The translations under genes and the position numbers were made by a program. A stretch of 64,000 nucleotides of DNA. It comes from Chryseobacterium vrystaatense. GTDB taxonomy: Bacteria > Bacteroidota > Bacteroidia > Flavobacteriales > Weeksellaceae. The DNA is taken from positions 248,001 through 312,000 of the forward strand of contig NZ_JPRI01000002.1 of NCBI RefSeq assembly GCF_000737765.1, read 5' to 3'. Of the stretch, positions 20,159 through 28,541 are shown piece by piece. Under the pieces are notes generated by a model. That model was not told where the DNA came from. It saw only the letters and a list, made by a program, of their open reading frames with translations, and made no database searches. Every line of letters begins with the position of its first letter. The stretch's first letter is position 1.

Positions 20159-20845
20159 TTAGAAAGATTTGATGTTATCCATTATGCTTTCAACTACTTG
20201 CTTATCCCTATTGACATAATATTGAAAGGCTCTTTTGTTACGTTTTACTTTGGCTTTAATATCCCTTATCTTCAAAAGCATATGTGTGGAATTTCTGCTT
20301 ATCGCCTTTACTTCACCCAAAGCATAGTCTAATAATACTTTACGTTCTGATTTTTCCATTTGGTTGATGGCTCCGTAAGACAAAATGATTCCGGTTACCA
20401 ACCGTGTTACCATTTGCAGATCATCAACAAACTGAACCTGAGAAGGCAAAACGGCTATAATGGAATAGGGAGCATCGTTTATTTCATTGATAATAGCAGT
20501 CTGATTGTTTGTTATTTTAGTTATTTCCCTGCTCATTGCTATTCCGGTGGGTATAGCTTGAATGGCAAATGAAACAATTCGCAATCTGTCCTGAACTTTG
20601 GTAATCTTTTCCTTGAATTGGTTCCATTGGGCTCTGTTGGCAGTTTCTACTGTGGCATTTGCTGTTTGTTTTTGCCGCATTTCTTTTTGCCTGTCGTGTT
20701 CTTTCATCGTGGCATTGATTTCTATATCCATCATCGGAAAGGAAACATTTTCCTGTTGCCAAGCAGGTGTAGAGCTACCACCGGAGGATGTCAACATAAA
20801 ATAAACAGCGGGAATAAATAGGCTTAAAAGAATTCTTTTTTTCAT
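20159..20845 (-). CDS. Secreted transfer-operon protein C (shared C-terminal motif)
   Basis: A 228-residue exported helical protein. The N-terminal hydrophobic segment ends near AVYFMLTSSGGSS; there is no lipobox Cys. The chain ends in YYVNRDKQVVESIMDNIKSF, the motif shared with the genes on both sides. A stretch of two hydrophobic helices around IVSFAIQAIPTGIAM and LVTGIILSYGAI may contact membrane. It is 10 nt downstream of gene D, hence the same transcript. Confidence 0.65.
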   Translation of the reverse strand: MKKRILLSLFIPAVYFMLTSSGGSSTPAWQQENVSFPMMDIEINATMKEHDRQKEMRQKQTANATVETANRAQWNQFKEKITKVQDRLRIVSFAIQAIPTGIAMSREITKITNNQTAIINEINDAPYSIIAVLPSQVQFVDDLQMVTRLVTGIILSYGAINQMEKSERKVLLDYALGEVKAISRNSTHMLLKIRDIKAKVKRNKRAFQYYVNRDKQVVESIMDNIKSF

Positions 20846-20855
20846 AAAAAAAAAA

Positions 20856-21524
20856 TTAAAAATTCCGTTTGTACCTGTTCATTATGTTTTCAACAATCCC
20901 TTTGTCGGTATTGATGTACCCTGCAAATGGATTAATGGAATTCCAGAATCCTAATCGATTGGCTTTTTCCAATCGTAATTTTATCGCCAAAAGCCAAAGC
21001 TTTAGATTTTTCACATTACCGGAAATATTATGAAGGATTTTGTAGCGGTCTCCTGCAGTAGCAAGATTCAATTCTCCGGATGCGAGAATATCAGATACAT
21101 CGGTCACGATCTTTAGACTTTGCTCATAGGTTTTTTGTGAAGCTTTCACTCCGAATATTGCATATTCAGGATGTTCTGATGCTAGTTGTACAACCTGCGA
21201 TGAATAATTGTAACACTTATTGAGTTCCGAGTAGATCTCCTGCACCTGAATACCATTTTGCAGTGTCCCGGAAACTTCTTTTAAGCCCTTCAGAATTTTA
21301 TTCTGAATATCGTTAGCTGCAACCATCTGTGTTCCGACCCAGGTTTGCGCATCTTTTAACTTTGAAGTTTCCTCAATAACTTCGTTTTGTTTGGCTTTCA
21401 GATTTTCAGAATAGAGAATCATTGCTGCCGTTACTGTGGGATCGATATAGGTGTTTTGAGCCAATGCCATTGTCCCACAAAGTGGGAAAAGAAGCATTAC
21501 TATTTTGAGACTAAATTTTTTCAT
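20856..21524 (-). CDS. Secreted transfer-operon protein D (TraI/VirB5-like position)
   Basis: A 222-residue exported helical protein with signal peptide ending near CGTMALAQN. It begins immediately after TraG, overlapping it by 14 nt, which is where Bacteroidota elements carry TraI (DUF4141, proposed VirB5-like). The end GYINTDKGIVENIMNRYKRNF is the best copy of the motif shared by four neighbouring genes. Family assignment is tentative. Confidence 0.68.
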   Translation of the reverse strand: MKKFSLKIVMLLFPLCGTMALAQNTYIDPTVTAAMILYSENLKAKQNEVIEETSKLKDAQTWVGTQMVAANDIQNKILKGLKEVSGTLQNGIQVQEIYSELNKCYNYSSQVVQLASEHPEYAIFGVKASQKTYEQSLKIVTDVSDILASGELNLATAGDRYKILHNISGNVKNLKLWLLAIKLRLEKANRLGFWNSINPFAGYINTDKGIVENIMNRYKRNF

Positions 21525-24500
21525 ATAGCTCTTGTTTTTGGTTGATTAATTCTAAAAAACTGAGATTAAGGTCTTCTAATTCCTGTGAGATGACTTTGAA
21601 AACATTCTTCCCTTTGTGTTCTTTTTTCATCATTCTGTAGAAAGAATTGATTTTATCATCCAATGGATTTTGATATAAGTTCACTAGTGACACTAAGTTT
21701 TCCAGACTGTCTCCGAAGGTTTTGAGATCACCGACTATTCTGCGCAGGGCTTCATCATAGTTTCCATATTGATGAACATAATATTCAACAGCGGATTTCT
21801 CCGGTTTTTCTGTGGTATAGGTAAGATATTGCTCCAATGAAACCTCATTTCCATAGACCTCTCCTTTAGAACCTCTTTTCAAATAAAATTCCTTGAAGCG
21901 ACTTCTACCGAACTTATTATTTAGATTATTGATGGTAAAAATCTTGTTTCGCTCTACTTTATTGAGTGAAAGCAGTGATGCGATCTTGTCGAAATTGTCC
22001 TTGAATTTGGTTTGGTCAAGCAATATAAAAGTGTCCGAATTATTGATGATGGAATCTTTAACCACTGCATTTCCTATAATATCATCCAGCTCCTGCGTTA
22101 CCACTACGGCTTCTCCCCAAAATTTCCTTACGGTTTTATATAAGTAAAGGATGTAGCCTCCCATCAATTTACTTGCAATGGCTTTCCACGCTTCTTCAAT
22201 TATTAAGGCTTTTCTACGCTCTTTTCTAAGCCTCATTTTCTGAATGAAAGTATCCATAATAATGAGCGTCACGATCGGAAAGAGTTTGGGATTATCTTTT
22301 ACGTTGTCAATTTCAAAAACGATGAATGTTTCATCAAAAAGCGTATTATCTGCACTTTCATTTAAAGTGGTTCCGTACCTTCCGCCTTTGTAAAAATCTT
22401 TCAATACAAAGAGAAATGTTCTTAGATTAAATTCCTTCTCAGTGATTCTGTGCTTTCGGTTGTTTAAATAAAGGGGGAGAAATTGATCGCAATAATCATA
22501 AAATCCATTAAAGGAAAGCTCTTTCGTTTCTAATTTTTCCTCTAATTCAATGATTTTCTTGATAATGGCTTTTCTAAAGGAACTGTACCAATCTTCAGGC
22601 GTTTTGGGCAGTTTGATAATTTCATTTGATTTTATAAGAATCAATTGGGTTTCATTATAGATTTTCCTTTTTTCTTCATCATTCAAAGTTTCATAAGCTT
22701 CATAAACTTTGTAAAATTGTTCACTGTCATATTCGGGATTATTAACATTCTTATCGGGATGATAAAATTTCAACAACTTTCTTCCCGCATCTTTCACTTC
22801 GTCAGAACTTGCATCGAAGGTAATTCCCAAAACATCATAGTAAGTACGTTTACCGTTGGATTCATTCTCATATTCGGTATAAATATCTGATTCATGAATA
22901 TTATATTTACCTAAATACAGCATCAATTCTTCAGAACTTTTATTTTCAAACCACTCGGTTCCAGAGTTGAAGTATTGATGATAATAGGACATCAGTACAT
23001 TATCTAGTATAGACTTTTGTGCGGATGACATTGCAGCATCGGGACCTTGCCAGATCAAGAAAATCAAATTGGTTAAAAATTCGATTTTTTCGATATTAAA
23101 TTCTTTTTTATCCATCAGAAAAGGATTCATTGTGATCGGTTTTTCTTCGGTATATTGAATGTATCTTCCTCCTTTGTATTTGCAGGTTCCTGAATAAGAA
23201 TCTCCTGTATCAACAATAACTACATCATAATTGTAAGTCAAATATTGCTCGATGATATTATTCATTAAAAAACTCTTACCTGATCCGCTGGGTCCGAGTA
23301 CGAATTTATTCCTGTTATTAATTCTTCCTGTTTTCATTGGTAAATCCGAAGGGTCTATTTTTAGCGGAACACCTTGTCTGTCGGTAAATCTTAGGTAAAA
23401 GTTCGATTCTTCATTGACTGGGTAACTTTCTTTAAAAAAAAAACACAAGGCCGCTTCGCTTGTCGTCATAAATAAATCGTATTCTCGAAGTTCTGTTCCA
23501 TTACCCGGAATGGCTGATCGAAAGAGTTCTAATTGATTGTAGGCATTTTTAGAAACAATGATTCCTTTTGTGAATAATTTATTTTCTATCATCGACTGAA
23601 TGTTCTCCATTTTCTCCAAAGTTTTTGCGGAAAATAAAATCGAAAAATGAGCATTCACAACAAGTTGCCCGTCAATGGCTATATTATGAAGCAGGGTCTG
23701 AATTTCGTCTGCAATGATGGCATTGGAAGGAGAATTATTGGCTGCCCCTTCGTGCTTTTTCTTCTTTTTATCCAGCTCCCTTTGCTGTTGTGCCTGAAGC
23801 GGAATCGTAATGATCTGGTTATAGATAATCGTTTCGTAGTCTTCCACTTCATTAATAAAACTAAAATTATCAACCGCCGTTTCAGCTGCCGCACCGTTAC
23901 CGCCGAGAACAGAATAAGGTTCGATTTCTGAAGGCAGATCAATATTTTCTACATCCACGTAAGAGATGTTCTTCACAAAACGGTTTCCAATCTGTAAAAA
24001 TTCGTTGGTACTTTTTATGTTATCGAAAATTGGAGATTCGGAAAACTGCATCGACAAAACACCAGAAATGTAATATTCAAAATCTTTCTCAAATAAAAAC
24101 TCTGGTTCACAGTCATTCTGTTTTAAAAGCATCCATACTTTTTGACATTTATCCCGAAGTTCTTTATAGCTTTTTTCTGAAAAATCATAGTGTTTATTTT
24201 TCTTTTTCAGTTTATCATCAATAATATCCGTGAAGAACAATACCGTTTCTATGGTTTTGAAAAGCCTTCCGTCAAAGTGTTCTGAATATTTCTGTTGTAA
24301 AAACTGGTTGGATTGCTCTGCGGTATATTTCTTTTTAGAGAAAATATCGAGCTTCTGAACGATTCTTCCTTCTCCAATGATCGACACTACCTGATTTAAA
24401 ACCGTGTGAAAATTGAGATAGCTATCCGGGTCTGCCGAATACTGTTCTACAATATTTTTTATCCTTATGCCAATGATAGGATTCCCGTACTGTCCGAAAA

Positions 24501-24585
24501 GTACATCAAAATCCCAATTGAAATCCTTTCCATGATCATATCCGATAAAAGGAATGCTAAATGCTTGTTTTTTTGTTGTTGCCAT
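21511..24585 (-). CDS. traG: Conjugation ATPase TraG (VirB4-like) with inserted J domain
   Basis: A 1024-residue VirB4/TraG ATPase that powers the secretion channel. The N-terminal DUF3875-like region is followed by a pore-type domain, Walker A GPSGSGKS at residues 431-438 and Walker B ALIIEEAWK near 793-801, then VVVTQELDDI. Between them, at about 581-646 (DNA 22648-22845), is a complete DnaJ-type J domain: TYYDVLGITFDASSDEVK, then KFYHPDKNVNNPEYD with HPD at 609-611, then YEAYETLNDEEKRKIYNE. The protein is about 190 residues longer than typical TraG, consistent with an insertion. It overlaps traF by 29 nt and gene D by 14 nt. Confidence 0.92.
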   Translation of the reverse strand: MATTKKQAFSIPFIGYDHGKDFNWDFDVLFGQYGNPIIGIRIKNIVEQYSADPDSYLNFHTVLNQVVSIIGEGRIVQKLDIFSKKKYTAEQSNQFLQQKYSEHFDGRLFKTIETVLFFTDIIDDKLKKKNKHYDFSEKSYKELRDKCQKVWMLLKQNDCEPEFLFEKDFEYYISGVLSMQFSESPIFDNIKSTNEFLQIGNRFVKNISYVDVENIDLPSEIEPYSVLGGNGAAAETAVDNFSFINEVEDYETIIYNQIITIPLQAQQQRELDKKKKKHEGAANNSPSNAIIADEIQTLLHNIAIDGQLVVNAHFSILFSAKTLEKMENIQSMIENKLFTKGIIVSKNAYNQLELFRSAIPGNGTELREYDLFMTTSEAALCFFFKESYPVNEESNFYLRFTDRQGVPLKIDPSDLPMKTGRINNRNKFVLGPSGSGKSFLMNNIIEQYLTYNYDVVIVDTGDSYSGTCKYKGGRYIQYTEEKPITMNPFLMDKKEFNIEKIEFLTNLIFLIWQGPDAAMSSAQKSILDNVLMSYYHQYFNSGTEWFENKSSEELMLYLGKYNIHESDIYTEYENESNGKRTYYDVLGITFDASSDEVKDAGRKLLKFYHPDKNVNNPEYDSEQFYKVYEAYETLNDEEKRKIYNETQLILIKSNEIIKLPKTPEDWYSSFRKAIIKKIIELEEKLETKELSFNGFYDYCDQFLPLYLNNRKHRITEKEFNLRTFLFVLKDFYKGGRYGTTLNESADNTLFDETFIVFEIDNVKDNPKLFPIVTLIIMDTFIQKMRLRKERRKALIIEEAWKAIASKLMGGYILYLYKTVRKFWGEAVVVTQELDDIIGNAVVKDSIINNSDTFILLDQTKFKDNFDKIASLLSLNKVERNKIFTINNLNNKFGRSRFKEFYLKRGSKGEVYGNEVSLEQYLTYTTEKPEKSAVEYYVHQYGNYDEALRRIVGDLKTFGDSLENLVSLVNLYQNPLDDKINSFYRMMKKEHKGKNVFKVISQELEDLNLSFLELINQKQELYEKI

Positions 24586-24880
24586 TCTTTAGAAGTTTAT
24601 TACTGTCTAATCTTTTTGGAAAAATTAAAATCTGATCGAAGTTTTTGGTCTTGTCATAAAGACCATACTTATCCTGTCTTTTGAAAATGAAATAAACACC
24701 TCCTGCGGTGACTACAAGACCTAGTAAAGAGCCTAATAGACCGAACTTCGAGAGTACCAATGCGGAAATGACCCCGGCTCCGATAACACCGACTGCATAA
24801 AAGATGTATTTCCCTTTGAGTCCGAAGAATACAAGGGGCTTTTTAAGCCCCTTGTAAAGGTAGAATCCCATATTAGGCAA
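24557..24880 (-). CDS. traF: Conjugative transposon protein TraF (VirB3-like, DUF4133)
   Basis: A 107-residue protein with two close membrane helices (YIFYAVGVIGAGVISALVL and LLGSLLGLVVTAGGVYFIF) and a short cytoplasmic tail, the pattern of DUF4133/TraF, the VirB3-like inner-membrane partner of VirB4. It overlaps traE by 8 nt and traG by 29 nt. A 27-bp palindrome lies in its first codons. Confidence 0.9.
   Translation of the reverse strand: MPNMGFYLYKGLKKPLVFFGLKGKYIFYAVGVIGAGVISALVLSKFGLLGSLLGLVVTAGGVYFIFKRQDKYGLYDKTKNFDQILIFPKRLDSNKLLKNGNNKKTSI
24830..24856 (-). promoter_or_regulatory. Perfect hairpin inside the start of traF
   Basis: TACAAGGGGCTT and its exact complement AAGCCCCTTGTA, 12 bp each, flank a 3-nt loop. 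It lies about 10 codons inside traF, encoding LYKGLKKPLV. Such a stable structure in the mRNA could slow or couple translation between traE, traF and traG, or mark a processing point. The palindrome is seen directly; the role is inferred. Confidence 0.5.
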
Positions 24881-25196
24881 AGAATGCTGTTACGAATTCC
24901 GGAACTACAATCAGGAAGATCATTGCCCCTCCATAACCAAGGATCTCTTTGTTGACATCCTGATCACCATTCGTCCATTTGTTATACACTCGTAGACCTC
25001 CGATGAAGCCGACCAATCCACCTACCGCTTTTAGAATAAGCTTAACAGGATCCCAATAATCTCGGATATCACTTGCTGCGTTAGAAATGGCAGTTGCACC
25101 ACCTTGGGCAAATGCGGGAGTTATCGCCATAATTGCCAAGGCTAGGGTTAGAACCTTTTTTGTTGTCACTTTTTTTGTGAAAAAATTTTTCATCAT
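24873..25196 (-). CDS. traE: Conjugative transposon protein TraE (DUF4134, pilin-like)
   Basis: A 107-residue protein with a signal-like helix ending AITPAFAQ, then two membrane helices around GGLVGFIGGLRVYNKW and GGAMIFLIVVPEFV. This fits DUF4134/TraE, the probable VirB2-like subunit of the Bacteroidota conjugation system. It opens the traE-traF-traG series; the upstream hairpin at 25262-25283 separates it from the TraD-like gene. Confidence 0.9.
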   Translation of the reverse strand: MMKNFFTKKVTTKKVLTLALAIMAITPAFAQGGATAISNAASDIRDYWDPVKLILKAVGGLVGFIGGLRVYNKWTNGDQDVNKEILGYGGAMIFLIVVPEFVTAFFA

Positions 25197-25261
25197 AATT
25201 CAAAAATTTATAAAGGGTTAATAATCAATTGAGTGTTAAATTTTGGGCATAGGAGTCCCGG

Positions 25262-25283
25262 ACAACGGATGTTAATCCGTTGT
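25262..25283 (-). terminator. Hairpin between the TraD-like gene and traE
   Basis: ACAACGGAT and ATCCGTTGT form a perfect 9-bp stem around a 4-nt loop, in the 131-bp gap upstream of traE. No clean T-run follows on the minus strand, so it may be an attenuator or an mRNA-stabilising structure rather than a strong terminator. A second, weaker dyad (GTTAGC...GCTAAC) lies next to it at about 25302-25326. Confidence 0.45.
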
Positions 25284-25327
25284 TAAGTCTAATAATCAGC
25301 ATGTTAGCTATTGTTTAAGTTGGCTAA

Positions 25328-25915
25328 CTACATCGTGGATTGATAAACTTTGTATCCGTCGTAGTTCGCAACCATTTGAACCAAGGTTTCAGAAAGATTA
25401 AGCATCGCCTTCCAATCTTTTATTCTGGAAGTTTCCTGGTCTGCACTAACTGTAATTGGGTTTTCGCGAATCACTTCGTTAGGTTTCTGATTTTCCTTTT
25501 CGGCTGATATTTTTTCCGTCTGGTCAAAATCTACTTCGATTGTTTCAGCTTTTTCAGGATATGATTGGTTTTCGATTTCCGTGGAATCTTTTTTTAGTGC
25601 AATGCCCGGTTCATCCAGATCTTGTTCAGATTCAAATATTTCCCTCAAATACTCCAGATCTTGTCGTTCTTCGTTTCCTTCAGTGATATCAGAATGGATT
25701 GCATCTTTATTAAAGGACTTGGGAGTGTTGAGATTTTCTACATCTTCAATCCCTACATTTTTAGTAAGATCTTCGTACTGTTCAGAAATTTCGGACAATG
25801 AAAATTCCTCCGTCTCTTCTTTATAGATTTCTTTTTTCAGAAACAGATCGTATAAAATATTTCCGGCGTAATACGTCAGATAAACAGCCAAGATGCAAAG
25901 CGAGATTTTTATCAT
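25328..25915 (-). CDS. TraD-position single-pass membrane protein
   Basis: A 195-residue acidic protein with one N-terminal membrane helix (ISLCILAVYLTYYAGNILYD) and a long Glu/Asp-rich disordered stretch, ending in a small ordered region (KDWKAMLNLSETLVQMVANYDGY). It lies between the ParA-like gene and traE, where Bacteroidota elements carry traB-traD; the name is by position only. Its function is not known. Confidence 0.65.
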   Translation of the reverse strand: MIKISLCILAVYLTYYAGNILYDLFLKKEIYKEETEEFSLSEISEQYEDLTKNVGIEDVENLNTPKSFNKDAIHSDITEGNEERQDLEYLREIFESEQDLDEPGIALKKDSTEIENQSYPEKAETIEVDFDQTEKISAEKENQKPNEVIRENPITVSADQETSRIKDWKAMLNLSETLVQMVANYDGYKVYQSTM

Positions 25916-25960
25916 TTTTACTGAGGTTATAGAGATTAATACTTAGGTATATTTTTTATT

Positions 25961-26611
25961 TCAAAGGGTGATCTTCAATGTTTGATTAATATATTCTATC
26001 AATTCATCGAAAGATTTTCTTACCCCATATTTTTGTTCGTAGGTCAGCTTTCTGGTATCAATCTTTTGTAGACAGTTTTTTTTGAATACAGGATTTTCCA
26101 GTAGCAATCCGAATTTTTTCAGCTCAATATCCATTCCTTCCTGATTCAGATACTTGTAGCCTTTATCATACTTGGAACGGATAAATACTCTTTCAGCCTC
26201 ACTTTCCAATAGTCCCAGCATATTGATAAAGACCAATGTGGACTTGACAGAAACATCTGAATACTCAAACGGGATCACGATAAAATCACTGTAAATGAGC
26301 AGATCGCTATATTTCGCATCGAGTGTTCCTGCCAAGTCAAAAAGGTTGATGTCATCGCTATCTTTTAAATTAATGAGGGTCTCAAAGTCTGAAAATGGCT
26401 GTTGGTCATCATCGCCAATAATTTCCACTTCATACAATTTCGGACTTTCCGATAATTCATCATCTTTCCATTTGTAGTAAAATGATTTCTGATAATCAAA
26501 ATCAAAAACATTGATTTTCCTTTCCGAAATTGCCGAAATGTAATTGGCAAAAGCGATGGCTAAAGTTGTTTTTCCGGTTCCTCCTTTTTGTGTAGCAAAT
26601 GTGATGATCAT
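25961..26611 (-). CDS. ParA-family ATPase (TraA-like)
   Basis: A 216-residue ParA/MinD-type ATPase beginning with the deviant Walker A TFATQKGGTGKTT, followed by the switch DLAGTLD and FIVIPFEYSDVS. In CTnDOT-like elements this ParA-like protein is called TraA and is the first of the tra series. Without a partner ParB gene nearby it may position the transfer machinery or relaxosome rather than segregate DNA. A 74-bp gap separates it from the relaxase gene. Confidence 0.88.
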   Translation of the reverse strand: MIITFATQKGGTGKTTLAIAFANYISAISERKINVFDFDYQKSFYYKWKDDELSESPKLYEVEIIGDDDQQPFSDFETLINLKDSDDINLFDLAGTLDAKYSDLLIYSDFIVIPFEYSDVSVKSTLVFINMLGLLESEAERVFIRSKYDKGYKYLNQEGMDIELKKFGLLLENPVFKKNCLQKIDTRKLTYEQKYGVRKSFDELIEYINQTLKITL

Positions 26612-26685
26612 TGGATTTAGTTTATGTTTCTAACTGATTGTTGTTGGACCGAAGATGATTTTTATATCAGCCGACAACCATCATT

Positions 26686-28176
26686 TTATCGTCTTTTTTT
26701 TCGTCTTTTTTTGAGCTCATTTTCGACAGGGTCTTTTGCAGTTCCTGAACTTTTCATCAACTCAAACAGCAGTTCATCAACTGCTTTGTTTAATTCTGTT
26801 TTCTCATTATTTTCAGTCCGGTTTTCTGCCTGCACTTCATTTACGCCTGTCGGATTCAGAAATTTTTGATACTCCTTTTCCCCAATTAATGATTGGAGCT
26901 CTCCGATATAATGGAACCGAGTATGAACCACATACAGCTTTCCGTCTTCAGCCCTGGTTATGGAAATATCCTTTTTTTCATCATTTGTGTTTTTTTGATT
27001 TTTAATGAAACTTTTGACTTCAAACTGAACTTTTCGATAGGTTTCCAAATCTTTCTTTCCTCGGTTTTCAAAAAGCATAAAGCCCTTGATCTCTATTTCC
27101 GGATATTTTTTATTTAAAAATTCAAGCAATATTTTTTTTGATTCCTGGTTCGGAATATTATAATCTTTCAGGATTTCAAAAGTCTTCTTATCTAGCTTGT
27201 CAGAAGTAAATTCAAACACTTCATTCATTTTCAGTAGATCACTTCCTTTATAGACTTTTCCTGTTTTATGGTCGATCACGGTGTAGCCAAAAGGATTTTT
27301 ATCTTCTTTATGATGGAAAACCACATCGATCCCGAAAACATCTTTCAGCTTCTTTTGGAGTTCACTTTCAAAACTGATTTTTATTTTTAAATTATTTTCT
27401 CGTAATTTTTCTTTTGGGAGCATTGACTCCTTTTTTCTGTCATCTTCCACCTTGAAAACCTTGGTGGAATACAATTGTTTGTATTTGCTTAATATGGCTT
27501 TGATCTGCTTTGCCCTTTTATCATTTTTACTGTTATCAAAAACAATCTGATTTCCTGAAAGTGTTTGCTGTATTACTCCGTTTTTTAAAATGTTAAAAGA
27601 ATTTATATCATCTGTGTTTTTGCCTATCTTATAACCATTTCTGCTGAGTAAAGTTTCCAACTGATTGAGCGAACTTATTTTATAGTTCAACAGTTTGCCA
27701 AGTTCTTCTTCCGGTTTCTGACCATACAATTTTTCCATTGTAACGCTTAAAGCTTTTTGGGCTTTAAGCCTTTCATAACTATCATTGATCTTTTTCCCTG
27801 TCTGTTTATCGACTCTTGTAGTAACTATATGAGCGTGATTATTATCGGTGTCACTATGAAAAACTACAATGAAAGGCTGTCCTCCATATTTCATTTCATC
27901 CATAAAATTCTCAGCGATCTTAGTCAGCTCTTCTTTCGAATGTCCTTGAAATTTCGTAGAGATCATCGCATGAAATTGAGGCTTTAATACTTTTTTGTTT
28001 CCAATCGAAATAGCTCTCAAATAGTTTCTTACTTCCTCCTTGCTGCTTGATTCGTTAATGAAGGAAGGAAAATTTTTCATCAGCATTAATTCTCCGGTTC
28101 CTTTGTCAATTTTCTTATCGTTATAATGAACTCCTGGAAAACTGGGACCTGCCGGATCCATAATCTTAACAATCAT
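26686..28176 (-). CDS. mobB: Relaxase / mobilization nuclease (MobB-like)
   Basis: A 496-residue relaxase. The nuclease domain covers about residues 1-170 and shows the HUH-type metal motif in VVFHSDTDNNHAHIVTTRVD (His107, His113, His115 region), with an N-terminal PGVHYNDKKI that may carry the nicking tyrosine (Tyr18). The C-terminal part is charged and ends in a Lys/Arg cluster. Relaxases nick oriT and lead the strand through the channel. It overlaps the small mobilization gene upstream by 4 nt; the likely oriT is 1.1-1.5 kb upstream at 29.56-29.99 kb. Confidence 0.9.
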   Translation of the reverse strand: MIVKIMDPAGPSFPGVHYNDKKIDKGTGELMLMKNFPSFINESSSKEEVRNYLRAISIGNKKVLKPQFHAMISTKFQGHSKEELTKIAENFMDEMKYGGQPFIVVFHSDTDNNHAHIVTTRVDKQTGKKINDSYERLKAQKALSVTMEKLYGQKPEEELGKLLNYKISSLNQLETLLSRNGYKIGKNTDDINSFNILKNGVIQQTLSGNQIVFDNSKNDKRAKQIKAILSKYKQLYSTKVFKVEDDRKKESMLPKEKLRENNLKIKISFESELQKKLKDVFGIDVVFHHKEDKNPFGYTVIDHKTGKVYKGSDLLKMNEVFEFTSDKLDKKTFEILKDYNIPNQESKKILLEFLNKKYPEIEIKGFMLFENRGKKDLETYRKVQFEVKSFIKNQKNTNDEKKDISITRAEDGKLYVVHTRFHYIGELQSLIGEKEYQKFLNPTGVNEVQAENRTENNEKTELNKAVDELLFELMKSSGTAKDPVENELKKRRKKRR

Positions 28177-28541
28177 CTTGATAGCATTGCGTAGATTTTT
28201 GTAAACATTTCGTTCTGTTCTTTCTTCAGAATTATGATCTCTGATAACTTATTCGAAAATTTTCTGGTTTCATTTTCGCTGATAAACTTTTGACTATTTG
28301 CTATTTTTGCTACCTGATTAATATTATTTTCAATCTTTCCGAAAATGTTATCTTGTTTTTCAATGAACGCTAATACTTTTCTTCTCTCGTTGTCCATAAA
28401 CCTATTTTCTACAGAATTAACAATTAGACTTGTTAAAGAGATTTTTTTTTCTGAACAGGCTTTTTTCCACTTTTCTTTTTGGATGATGGAAATCCTTATT
28501 TTAATGTAATGTTTCTTCCTAATATCCGTCTTATTTATCAT
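28173..28541 (-). CDS. Mobilization accessory protein (MobA/MobC-like)
   Basis: A 122-residue basic protein. RISIIQKEKWKKACSEKKIS followed by LTSLIVNSVENRF is a ribbon-helix-helix pattern, and the rest is coiled coil, as in the small relaxosome proteins that bind oriT and help the relaxase. It overlaps the relaxase gene by 4 nt and the upstream secreted protein gene by 4 nt, so all three are one translational unit. Confidence 0.82.
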   Translation of the reverse strand: MINKTDIRKKHYIKIRISIIQKEKWKKACSEKKISLTSLIVNSVENRFMDNERRKVLAFIEKQDNIFGKIENNINQVAKIANSQKFISENETRKFSNKLSEIIILKKEQNEMFTKIYAMLSR

